64,000 nt of DNA from JAVBRD01 sp031548365 (GTDB taxonomy: Bacteria; Bacillota; Clostridia; Christensenellales; UBA1750), in contig JAVBRD010000019.1 in assembly GCA_031548365.1 (NCBI GenBank), positions 1 through 64,000 on the forward strand, given 5' to 3'. The notes under the pieces were generated by a model. It was given only the letters and a program-made list of their open reading frames with translations. It ran no database searches and was not told where the DNA came from. The position numbers and the translations under genes were made by a program. Below are positions 15,436 to 23,302 of this stretch, one piece after another (the stretch's first letter is position 1; the number at the start of each line of letters is the position of its first letter).

Positions 15436-17741
15436 CTGTGCTTGAGCCGGTCACGTTCCTCGGCGCGCTTGGCGTTATTAAAGCGACCCATGCCCGCGAG
15501 ATAGCCGGTGACGCGGCGTATCCGCTCAAAGGGCGCGTCCTCCGTCTCGGAACGGCCGCATCTGGGGCAGACGTCCCCGATGATGCCGATGTGCCCGCAA
15601 ACGGGGTCATGGTCGATGGGATGGTTGACCGCGCCGTACCCAATGCCCGCCTTGTGCATTGTCCGAAGGACCGCCTCAAACGCCTCCATGTTGGCGGAGG
15701 GATCTCCATCCAGCTCCACATACGTGATGTGCCCCGCGTTGGTCAGCGCGTGGTAGGGCGCTTCCAGGTTAATTTTGTCGTACGCGCCGATGCTGTGGTA
15801 GACCGGTATATGGAATGAGTTGGTGTAGTAATCGCGGTCGGTCACGCCGGGAACACTGCCGAAGCGCTTGCGGTCGATCTTGACGAAGCGGCCCGAGAGG
15901 CCTTCTGCGGGCGTCGCGAGCAGCGTGTAGTTCATTTTTCGCTCTTTGGACACGGCGTCGCACCGGGCGCGCATGTGCCCGACGATCTCAAGCCCGAGGT
16001 TCTGCGCGGTCGCGCTCTGCCCGTGGTGTCCCCCCGTGAGCGCGACGAGCGCTTCGGCCAGGCCGATGAAGCCGATGCTCAATGTGCCGTGCTTGAGCAC
16101 TTCGCGCACCTCGTCTTCCTCGCCGAGCTTTTCGGAATCCATCCACACGCCCTGCCCCATCAGAAACGGATAATTGCGACGGGTTTTACGCGCCTGGATC
16201 TCGAAGCGGTCGTTAAGCTGCTCGATGGTCGTATCGAGCACGCGGTCGAGCATCTCAAAGAAGACCTCGATGTTGCGGCCCGACTTGAGCGCAAGCCTCG
16301 GCAGGTTGATGGAGGTGAACGAGAGATTGCCGCGCCCCGGAGAGACTTCGCGGCTGGGATCGTATACGTTGCCCATCACACGCGTGCGGCAACCCATGTA
16401 AGCGATCTCGGTCTCGGGGCGGTTTGGCACATAGTACTTCAGATTGAACGGCGCGTCCTGAAAGGAGAAATTCGGGTAGAGCCGCTTGGCCGACACCCGG
16501 CACGCGAGCTTAAACAGATCGTAGTTCGGATCGCCTTCCGAGAAGCTCACGCCTTCTTTGACCCGGAAAATTTGGATGGGGAAAATGGGCGTCTCGCCCC
16601 TGCCAAGCCCGCTTTCGGTGGCGAGCAGCACATTCTTGATGACCATGCGCCCCTCGGGGGAGGTGTCCATGCCGTAGTTGATGGAAGAGAAGGGTGTCTG
16701 TGCGCCCGCGCGCGAATTCATGGTGTTGAGGTTGTGCACCAGCGCTTCCATCGCCTGGAACGTGGCGCGGTCGGTTTCGCGAAGCGTCGCGTCCCGCGCG
16801 AACGCCTGCGCCTTCGCTACGCACTCCGCCGCAAGGCCGCGCGCCGCAAGCGCATCTTTTTCGGCCGTCTGATACGCCTCGTCTCCGCTCATGCTGACCC
16901 AAAGACCCCTCCCGCTCAGAGCGGTTGTGGTTTCGCTCACCAGCTCGTCCGCGTTTTCCGCACCGCACAACAGCGCAAGCGCTTTGCCGATGTTCTGCCT
17001 GTACAGGCGCGCAAACGTCTTGCTCACGCCGGGCGCGAGACCGTAATCGAACGACGCCACCGACTGCCCGCCGTGCTGGTCGTTCTGGTTGGACTGTATG
17101 GCGATGCACGCCAGCGCGGCGTATGAATGGATGTCCTTGGGCTCGCGCAGCACGCCATGGCCGGTTGAAAAACCGCCCGTGAAAAGTTTATGAAGGTCAA
17201 TCTGGCAGCACGTGGTAGTGAGCGTCAAAAAATCCATGTCGTGGATATGGATGTCGCCCTCACGATGCGCGCGCGCGTGCTCAGGTTTGAGGACGTACAG
17301 CTCGTAGAACTGTTTCGCGCCCTCGGAGCCATACTTGAGCATCGTGCCCATCGCGGTATCGCCGTCGATGTTGGCATTTTCACGCTTGATGTCGCTTTCA
17401 CTGGATTTCTGGAACGTGATGTCGCGGTACACCTGCATCAAACGGGTGTTCATATCGCGCACGCGGCTTCGCTCGGCGCGGTACAGGATGTACGCCTTGG
17501 CGGTGCGCACGTGCCCGTTGCGGATGAGCGCCGCTTCCACCGCGTCCTGTATTTGCTCAACCGAGGGCTTGTCCGTTCCCTCCCCCTCAAGCATGGACTG
17601 GACTTCAAGCGCGATGAGCGCGCTGCGCTCGGAACCGCCCGCTTGGCCCGTGGCCGTAAACGCCTTGTCCACCGCCGCGGCAATTTTATCCAGCTCAAAC
17701 GGCGCTTCGCGTCCGTCACGTTTCACAATGCTGCTGATCAT
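15429..17741 (-). CDS. nrdD: Anaerobic (class III) ribonucleoside-triphosphate reductase
   Basis: A 770-residue enzyme reducing NTPs to dNTPs without oxygen. An N-terminal ATP cone (about 1-90, 'SSIVKRDGREAPFELDKI') is followed by the large barrel, a zinc site near the C-terminus ('DPVCGHIG...CPRCGR') and the glycyl-radical loop 'RRVTGYLAGMGRFN' with the radical glycine near residue 746. ATG 17741 is chosen because GGGGGA lies 6-11 nt upstream. A NrdR-box-like sequence lies 17 nt upstream. It forms an operon with nrdG. Confidence 0.96.
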   Translation of the reverse strand: MISSIVKRDGREAPFELDKIAAAVDKAFTATGQAGGSERSALIALEVQSMLEGEGTDKPSVEQIQDAVEAALIRNGHVRTAKAYILYRAERSRVRDMNTRLMQVYRDITFQKSSESDIKRENANIDGDTAMGTMLKYGSEGAKQFYELYVLKPEHARAHREGDIHIHDMDFLTLTTTCCQIDLHKLFTGGFSTGHGVLREPKDIHSYAALACIAIQSNQNDQHGGQSVASFDYGLAPGVSKTFARLYRQNIGKALALLCGAENADELVSETTTALSGRGLWVSMSGDEAYQTAEKDALAARGLAAECVAKAQAFARDATLRETDRATFQAMEALVHNLNTMNSRAGAQTPFSSINYGMDTSPEGRMVIKNVLLATESGLGRGETPIFPIQIFRVKEGVSFSEGDPNYDLFKLACRVSAKRLYPNFSFQDAPFNLKYYVPNRPETEIAYMGCRTRVMGNVYDPSREVSPGRGNLSFTSINLPRLALKSGRNIEVFFEMLDRVLDTTIEQLNDRFEIQARKTRRNYPFLMGQGVWMDSEKLGEEDEVREVLKHGTLSIGFIGLAEALVALTGGHHGQSATAQNLGLEIVGHMRARCDAVSKERKMNYTLLATPAEGLSGRFVKIDRKRFGSVPGVTDRDYYTNSFHIPVYHSIGAYDKINLEAPYHALTNAGHITYVELDGDPSANMEAFEAVLRTMHKAGIGYGAVNHPIDHDPVCGHIGIIGDVCPRCGRSETEDAPFERIRRVTGYLAGMGRFNNAKRAEERDRLKHRC

Positions 17742-17757
17742 TGCGCGTCCCCCAAAC

Positions 17758-17804
17758 ATACTACGTATAGTGCCTGTTCATTATATCACCACATGATCTG
17801 GATT
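17758..17804 (-). promoter_or_regulatory. Probable NrdR boxes upstream of nrdD
   Basis: ATACTACGTATAGTGC (17758-17773) matches 12 of 16 positions of the NrdR consensus acaCwAtATaTwGtgt. A weaker match (8 of 16) is at 17789-17804. Their centres are 31 bp apart, the usual phasing of paired NrdR boxes. The NrdR gene is not in this window. Confidence 0.55.
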
Positions 17805-17852
17805 CAAACCCCATTCTACGAAAATTATGGCAGACAAATATTTCTTGAAAAC

Positions 17853-17882
17853 TTCACAATCATTGTCGTATTATGGTATAAT
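17853..17882 (+). promoter_or_regulatory. Sigma-A promoter of the DUF975 gene
   Basis: -35 TTCACA (17853-17858) and -10 TATAAT (17877-17882) are separated by 18 bp. The predicted start near 17889 gives a leader of about 35 nt to ATG 17923. Confidence 0.6.
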
Positions 17883-17922
17883 GCCGCATATAATCGGACA
17901 TATATTTGAAAGGTTGATGCAC

Positions 17923-18552
17923 ATGAGAACTCGCCAGGAGATCAAAGCCATCGCAAAGGAAGCCATAAAAACCCAGCGCGGCGTATCCATACTGCTCTAC
18001 GTCGTCTTAATCGCTTTGAGCATTGCGGGCGGCTTTGTCTCCCTCATCCCTGTCGTCGGCGCTCTGGCTTTCACCGCAGCCGTCTTGGTCATTGAAGTCG
18101 GCATGTTGGGCGGTTATGTCAAAATTTACCGCGGCATCACGGCGGAAGTGGGCGACCTGTTCTCGGGCTTTAACAGCACATTCATGCGCAAACTGGGCGG
18201 CATGCTCTGGATGGCGCTCTGGGTGTTTCTGTGGGCACTGCTTCTGTATATCCCCGGCATCATCAAGGCGATCTCCTACTCCATGACACCCTACATCCTG
18301 GGCGAATACCCCAATGTCAAGGCGACGGACGCGCTCAAGCTCTCCATGCGCATGACCGACGGCCACAAAGGCGAGCTGTTCGTGGCATTCTTGAGCTTCA
18401 TTGGCTGGCACTTTCTCTCCACGATCACGTTCGGCATTGTCGGCGTCGTTTACGCCTTCCCCTACATGTCCACGACCATGGCCGGCTACTACACCGAGCT
18501 GCGCGACCTTGCGCTCACCAACGGCATCATCTCCACCGAGGAACTCGCGTAA
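17923..18552 (+). CDS. DUF975-family integral membrane protein
   Basis: A 209-residue membrane protein of unknown function. Basic N-terminus (MRTRQEIKAIAKEAI), then about five to six membrane segments ('ILLYVVLIALSIAGGFVSLI', 'LGGMLWMALWVFLWALLLY'), with the DUF975-typical 'IPGIIKAISYSMTPYILGEYPN' and 'SMRMTDGHKGELF' stretches. ATG 17923 is chosen over upstream codons because GAAAGG lies about 9 nt before it. It is monocistronic, between its own promoter and a strong terminator. Confidence 0.8.
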   Translation: MRTRQEIKAIAKEAIKTQRGVSILLYVVLIALSIAGGFVSLIPVVGALAFTAAVLVIEVGMLGGYVKIYRGITAEVGDLFSGFNSTFMRKLGGMLWMALWVFLWALLLYIPGIIKAISYSMTPYILGEYPNVKATDALKLSMRMTDGHKGELFVAFLSFIGWHFLSTITFGIVGVVYAFPYMSTTMAGYYTELRDLALTNGIISTEELA

Positions 18553-18605
18553 CGCCTTCAAGCTAACATCAAAACGCCGGCATTTAAACTGTCCTAACAT
18601 AAAGA

Positions 18606-18646
18606 CCAAGAAGAAGCTCCTGATGATGGCGCTTCTTCTTGGTTTT
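18606..18646 (+). terminator. Rho-independent terminator after the DUF975 gene
   Basis: A 12-bp stem CCAAGAAGAAGC / GCTTCTTCTTGG with a 13-nt loop is followed by TTTT on the plus strand. It could also stop the converging acetyltransferase transcript. Confidence 0.85.
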
Positions 18647-18661
18647 ACTTATATCATACTA

Positions 18662-19219
18662 TCATAAAGGCTCTGATGTGGCTTCCCGTCTGCTTAACTC
18701 GTGCGCCAACATGCCCATGTAAATTCTGTCGATATACTTTCCGTCTTTGAAAACCCACTCGCGCCATCGTCCGACCTCTTGGAAACCCACCTTTTTGTAA
18801 CAGGCAATCCCCGCAGCATTATCAGCGTTGACCGACAGCATAATATTGTGAAGGTTCAATGTGTCAAATCCATAGGCAAGGATGAGCCGAATCGCCTCAG
18901 CACCATACCCCTTGCTCCGATACTCTTGCTCTCCTATAAAAATCCCGAGGAACGCGTTTCGATTAAGGTGGTCAATATTGTGTATGCTAATGCTGCCAAT
19001 CAGTACATCACCGTCGAGAAGAACCATGGCATAACGCTGCATATTTACGGGTGGTTCAAAAAGCCAATTCAAGTCACTTTTTGACGCGACGACCAGTGGA
19101 TACTGTCCAAAACTGCGAGCGACCGTCTCGTTCATCCACCTTATGTAAATGTCCGCATCGTCGATGCTGACAGGGGAGAGATAGAGCCGTTCGCCCGTTA
19201 TTTTCCGATAATAGCCCAT
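18662..19219 (-). CDS. GNAT-family N-acetyltransferase (RimJ/RimL type)
   Basis: A 185-residue acetyltransferase. It begins 'ITGERLYLSPVSIDDADIYIRWMND'-like (N instead of D by sequence: WMNETVARS), has the acetyl-CoA loop 'EQEYRSKGYGAEAIRLIL' (motif A, R/Q-x-x-G-x-G/A) and 'NADNAAGIACYKKVGFQEVGR' (motif B). Such enzymes acetylate protein N-termini, antibiotics or small amines; the substrate is not apparent. GGGGAGG lies 7 nt before the ATG. Confidence 0.88.
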   Translation of the reverse strand: MGYYRKITGERLYLSPVSIDDADIYIRWMNETVARSFGQYPLVVASKSDLNWLFEPPVNMQRYAMVLLDGDVLIGSISIHNIDHLNRNAFLGIFIGEQEYRSKGYGAEAIRLILAYGFDTLNLHNIMLSVNADNAAGIACYKKVGFQEVGRWREWVFKDGKYIDRIYMGMLAHELSRREATSEPL

Positions 19220-19297
19220 GATGAAACCTCCCCGTCTGTGGAAACCGTAAGTGCGCCTTCGCCCGAATGACCTACATGAAAACGCGAATAACCGGTA

Positions 19298-19861
19298 TCA
19301 CAACGAGAACTTTTCTTTGATCATTAAGGCTACAATATCGGGCGCAAGATCTGAATTATCGATTTTCATATAGTTTTCAAAAGGAATTTCCCCGTCGTTG
19401 CTGACCAGACGATATTTGGCATCTTCATTGAGTATCAGCGATGCTGAAAACTCAAGGTTCCTTTTAGACGCCTTATGGTTTTGCCGATTCTCTGTTTTAT
19501 TCCTCTCAAGCCTGATTTCCTGGGGCGCAACCAACTCAACATAGCATATTTCGGCGTCTTTTTCTTTGAAATAGTTGACAAGATCCTCAATATAATCCCA
19601 ATTGGATTGTTGGTCGAATGCCCACATAAAAGTGAAGATCATTCCGTATTGGTCTGATTTCGCAAATTCTTCGAAGATGATTTTCCGTATGCGGGCGACC
19701 ACGCCACCGGCAAACTTTCCGAAAATTGTCATAACCATTTCAATGTCCATGTGATTATGGTATAGCCTTAACTTCGTAATTTTCGCGAGTTCCTGACCGA
19801 CGGTCATTTTACCGACAGCTCCGGCACCGATAATGACGACCAGCTTCACCGATCTCGCCAC
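19298..19861 (-). CDS. P-loop kinase-like protein (shikimate/adenylate-kinase fold)
   Basis: A 187-residue protein with an N-terminal P-loop GAGAVGKMT, in which Met occupies the usual Ser/Thr position and Thr follows. This 'AVGKMTVGQEL' form and 'LYHNHMDIEMV' recur in a family of uncharacterised small ATP-binding proteins, as I recall it. A lid-like 'RLERNKTENR' stretch follows. The probable start is GTG 19861 with a weak ribosome binding site; GTG 19849 is an alternative. Codon use is more AT-rich than its neighbours, suggesting a later arrival. The substrate is unknown. Confidence 0.65.
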   Translation of the reverse strand: MARSVKLVVIIGAGAVGKMTVGQELAKITKLRLYHNHMDIEMVMTIFGKFAGGVVARIRKIIFEEFAKSDQYGMIFTFMWAFDQQSNWDYIEDLVNYFKEKDAEICYVELVAPQEIRLERNKTENRQNHKASKRNLEFSASLILNEDAKYRLVSNDGEIPFENYMKIDNSDLAPDIVALMIKEKFSL

Positions 19862-19981
19862 CGTTCACAAATTTCCTGCGTCTCCGAATGCCCGAATTAT
19901 ACCACGCTTGGTTTTCTGGAGCAATTAAAGCGAGGATTGTGTGCAAACGCGGAACAGGACCACTTCCCAAAACATGAAAAT

Positions 19982-20205
19982 AGGCAAGGTTATCTCCTTG
20001 CCTCAGCGTGATGACAAACCCATCGCTGACGCTCCGGGTTCGTCATCAGAGCCAATCGGAAGCGTGAGGTTTGGCGCGCATGTCGCCAACCTCACGCCGC
20101 GTTTTGCTTAATGAACCCGCGGGTTCTTGTGGGTCTCCGGAGCAAGCACGATGGAGCCGGAATCTGGCTTTGTCGGCAAGCTGAAGCAAGGTTTTCTCCT
20201 TGCCT
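19982..20205 (-). mobile_element. Hairpin-flanked 180-bp repeat element, copy 2 (inverted)
   Basis: The core runs 20004-20183, again exactly 180 bp. Read on the minus strand it begins CAGCTTGCCGACAAAG and ends GTTTGTCATCACGCTG, closely matching copy 1 throughout. The flanking hairpin is AGGCAAGG-loop-CCTTGCCT, present at 19982-20003 and again at 20184-20205 (20 of 22 identical) and unlike copy 1's hairpin. The left hairpin followed by ATTTT on the minus strand acts as a terminator for minus-strand transcripts. The rest of the 19862-20267 gap has no gene that I can support. Confidence 0.75.
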
Positions 20206-20267
20206 ATTCCTTCTAGTAATAAACGCTTGCGGCATCGCGCCTTACACCCCGGCGTTTTTTGGCGTTC

Positions 20268-22277
20268 TCACACTGTCAGCTCACCGATGACCCCCGGAAT
20301 GACGATCTCAGGTGACTGGTTGACGAATTCCGGCGGGCTGATGGAGGGGGGAACGCTCACCCATTGGTCGTCTCCGCTCGTCACAGGTTGGGGCGAAGCC
20401 AAGCGCTTGGGCATACCGTTGACGATGAGCGAGCGCCCTTGCGCGGGCTGTTCTGCGGCCCCCATATCAGCCGCACCGAACGCGGGCATCGCGGTTGTGC
20501 TTGAAAAATCGGCGGCTGTCATCGCATCACCTTGGGCTTGTTGATAGATCGGAGTCGTTTGTTCCGGCATTTGTGTCGACACGGCGACTGGGGGCTTCTC
20601 CAGGATCAGCGGGCTGGCGGACACGCGCGGGTTGCTTATGGGGATGCGGGGGGCGTGGCGTTTTACGGGCGCGCGCGCGGGCATCGGTGTGCGCACAGGT
20701 GCGGATGCGACCGCTTTTCGCAGCGCTGGCGCAAGCAACTGACCATCGTCGACGGTGATCTTGGGCGTCAACCGCCTGATCTCGGGTGCTCCAGATGACG
20801 TAAAACCGGGCGCATGAATCATATTGCCCGCCGTGCGCACGCGTCCCCCCACAGTGGATGCTCCGACGCACACGTCTTCTTCAGGGATGCAAAGGATCTC
20901 CTTGAGCGTCGCGTTTTGCGCGGGCAGGACGGTGAGCTGAGCGGATAAAGGCATGCTCACGACCACAGACGTTCCGTCCTCTGAAAGCGTGCCCGCGACC
21001 ATGTCGCCTGAGACATCAAGCCACACCAGATACGGGGCATCCGGGCTGTACGGCACAGCTACCTGAAGGATCAACGAGCTCCACTGCGTGCTCATCGCGC
21101 CGGTTGCGTCAAAGAGGCTGACCATGACCGGCACGACAGCCGTACCTTCAAGCATGCCTCCGCCGGACGCGCTCCCGACGCTCAGGCCCGCCTGAGCGGT
21201 ATCGGGAATGCTCACCGTGACCGTGTACGGCCGCGGACCCGAGACGGGTTTCCTGAGCATGATCGGATCTGTGTATACACCGCTTTCATCCACGATCTGC
21301 AAAGGCTCCCGGATGCGCCCGCAGCGCGTCGTTTCACAAAATGAAGTGGCCGCGCACGCTGAATCCACCGACGACGCGACAAGCTGATCCGCGGCGGTGA
21401 CGCACTGGGGCGTGGCGGTTGTGCAAGCGTGGTCGAGCGGGTCGTAGGCGATCGCGCGCATATCCGCGGAAAGCGCGAGGAGCGACGCGGTCACGCTGTA
21501 GTAGAACGTGAGCGTGGTTCCGTCATACGCCGGATTTGCGGCCATCCCTTGCACGGTCACCACCAGCGACATGAGCGCAACGGGAACGGGCGCGTCGATC
21601 TCGAAGGTGAGTTTGACGGGCGTCTGGACCATCTGCGTCAGAGATGCGCCCGCGAAGTCGAGATAAGACAGCGTGTAGATCACGTACGCGTCAAACGTAA
21701 TCTTGACGCGGCACGCGGTGTCCTTGACCGCCTCAATAGTGAGGCCTGTAATCACGGGCTGCCCGTCGCCCAACGTAACGGAGACGAGCGTGAACGGTGC
21801 TTCGCCTTCAAGCGCGAGCGGAAGCATGCTTACACCGCTCACGGTGGTGGATGCCTCGGAGTAAACGTCGTAGGCCTTGAGCGTTTGGGCGTAGTCAGGA
21901 CAGCACATCGGCCAGCCGTCGTCGCAATCGCAGTCGCAGCCCGCGCCGCAGCCGCACCCGCTGTGGCATCCACAGCCGCCGGCGCACCCTGAAGCGCAGC
22001 CGGTATCGCTCAAGACCGCAGCGCGCGTCCCAGCACAGCCTCCGCCGCTCTGAACGCCAACGCCGGACAAATAGGAAAGCAGACCGTACTTGGGCAACGG
22101 ACAGGATGGCGCGATGCTGGCTATGGCGACATCCAGAAGGGGCAAGGGGATCAGCTCGGAGGACGGCCTCATGTAATTGGTTTTCTTCGGAGCGGTGTTT
22201 TCCGTTACAATGCCGCATCCGGCCATCCTATGTACCGAGACGGGCAGGCCGTCTCGCGGGGGGGAACGGCGGGTCAT
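20268..22277 (-). CDS. Cysteine-rich protein with SPOCS (DUF3794)-like repeats
   Basis: A 669-residue protein I do not recognise as a whole. Residues 81-126 hold 12 cysteines in a Gly-rich run (CxC, CxxC repeats such as CDCDC and a CC pair). Residues about 130-260 and about 320-460 look like tandem beta-rich modules with 'VTLGDGQPVITGLTIEAVK...CRVKITFDAYVIYTL' patterns, similar to SPOCS domains of spore-coat and spore-morphogenesis proteins. The C-terminal 200 residues are Pro/Ala-rich. No signal peptide is visible. AAAGGA lies 8 nt before the ATG. A CATATAGTA sequence (22331-22339, minus) resembles a mother-cell sporulation -10. A spore-envelope structural role is an inference. Confidence 0.6.
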   Translation of the reverse strand: MTRRSPPRDGLPVSVHRMAGCGIVTENTAPKKTNYMRPSSELIPLPLLDVAIASIAPSCPLPKYGLLSYLSGVGVQSGGGCAGTRAAVLSDTGCASGCAGGCGCHSGCGCGAGCDCDCDDGWPMCCPDYAQTLKAYDVYSEASTTVSGVSMLPLALEGEAPFTLVSVTLGDGQPVITGLTIEAVKDTACRVKITFDAYVIYTLSYLDFAGASLTQMVQTPVKLTFEIDAPVPVALMSLVVTVQGMAANPAYDGTTLTFYYSVTASLLALSADMRAIAYDPLDHACTTATPQCVTAADQLVASSVDSACAATSFCETTRCGRIREPLQIVDESGVYTDPIMLRKPVSGPRPYTVTVSIPDTAQAGLSVGSASGGGMLEGTAVVPVMVSLFDATGAMSTQWSSLILQVAVPYSPDAPYLVWLDVSGDMVAGTLSEDGTSVVVSMPLSAQLTVLPAQNATLKEILCIPEEDVCVGASTVGGRVRTAGNMIHAPGFTSSGAPEIRRLTPKITVDDGQLLAPALRKAVASAPVRTPMPARAPVKRHAPRIPISNPRVSASPLILEKPPVAVSTQMPEQTTPIYQQAQGDAMTAADFSSTTAMPAFGAADMGAAEQPAQGRSLIVNGMPKRLASPQPVTSGDDQWVSVPPSISPPEFVNQSPEIVIPGVIGELTV

Positions 22278-22690
22278 GGCGATGTTCCTTTCCGCACGAA
22301 GGCTTGCGCGATGAGCGCATTCGTGTCACGGTACTATATGATGCCAACCGTGAGATGGGAACATGACTGCCTTGCGGTGGCGGCGGACTGCGGGCGGCGC
22401 GCAGGCTTCCACACCAAAGCGCGGAGACGGTATATGATCGTCCCCGCGACAGACCGCAGGCGAACCGCAGCTGGTGCCCCGCCGCCAAAGTTTTGGTAAT
22501 CCGTAACTGCTCGAAGCGGCCTATGACAAGAAGGCGCGCGGATTGACGGCATGAGCGTCATCCGCGCGCTCGCGATTTGGCCTTGATGGCAGATCCTGGG
22601 CGAACGCAAAAGGGGCTTCGCGCCGGCTCGGTGACAATGATCATTTGTCCCGGCGATGCTGCTGTGCCGCGTGTCACCACCAAGCCCACG
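22278..22690. other. Intergenic region with one strong hairpin
   Basis: No credible gene is visible. A hairpin at 22534-22569 (10-bp GCGCGCGGAT stem plus a bulged 4-bp extension) lies downstream of the C39-like gene on the minus strand and may end its transcript, though its T-tract is poor. The 60 bp upstream of 22277 probably hold the promoter of the cysteine-rich protein gene. Confidence 0.4.
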
Positions 22691-23302
22691 TCACGGCCGT
22701 GTCCACCAAACGAAGCCGCCGCCCTTGCGCGAACGTTCCAGCCAATCCGCAAGATTAAACTTAAAGCGCTTGCCCTGATCCAAAAACACGGCATCGCCGG
22801 TCTCTTCATCAATTTCGACGACGAGCACCCAGTGCCAGTCATCCAGATCCTTCAGTCCGCCCGCGTGCAAGTTGAGGAAGGCGACGGGGCAATCGGCGCG
22901 GAGACCCTGCGCGACAAACTGAATCGCCATCTCCGCGCTCGGACGCAGATCCGCGCGGTCCGGCACGTTGAGGCAGCACGCCTGAACCGGAATCGCGGAC
23001 GCAGCGAAAAGCGCGCGCGCTCCATCGACGTACGCGGAGGTTTTGTGCGTACCCATCGCTCCCGGTGTCACATAGCGCCACGACTCCTCCATGACACGGA
23101 TCGCGGCGGATTTATCGCACGATCCTTGACCCCTTAAGTACCACAGCTGCTCCGCGGCAACGGTTGGTCCACACCCGGCCATGCGCTGCCAGCGCGCACC
23201 GTACCACTCCTGATCAAACCCCGCGTATGCAGTCATGCCATCGCACACATCCAGCCGCTCCTGCGCCGCAACTCCTATTCCCGTCAACCGCTCATCCTCC
23301 AT
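22691..23302 (-). CDS. C39-like/papain-fold cysteine peptidase-like protein
   Basis: About 203 residues. The 'QRMAGCGPTVAAEQLWYL' segment matches the catalytic cysteine motif (CGP[ST]xxA) of C39-like domains, and 'DDWHWVLVVEID' then 'AVFLDQGKR' supply the histidine and the Asp. It could be a peptidase or an inactive relative. No signal peptide is visible. ATG 23302 overlaps the heparinase-like stop by 11 nt; TTG 23287, 7 nt after GGAGGA, is another possible start. Coupling to a polysaccharide-degrading protein is unusual. Confidence 0.6.
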   Translation of the reverse strand: MEDERLTGIGVAAQERLDVCDGMTAYAGFDQEWYGARWQRMAGCGPTVAAEQLWYLRGQGSCDKSAAIRVMEESWRYVTPGAMGTHKTSAYVDGARALFAASAIPVQACCLNVPDRADLRPSAEMAIQFVAQGLRADCPVAFLNLHAGGLKDLDDWHWVLVVEIDEETGDAVFLDQGKRFKFNLADWLERSRKGGGFVWWTRP

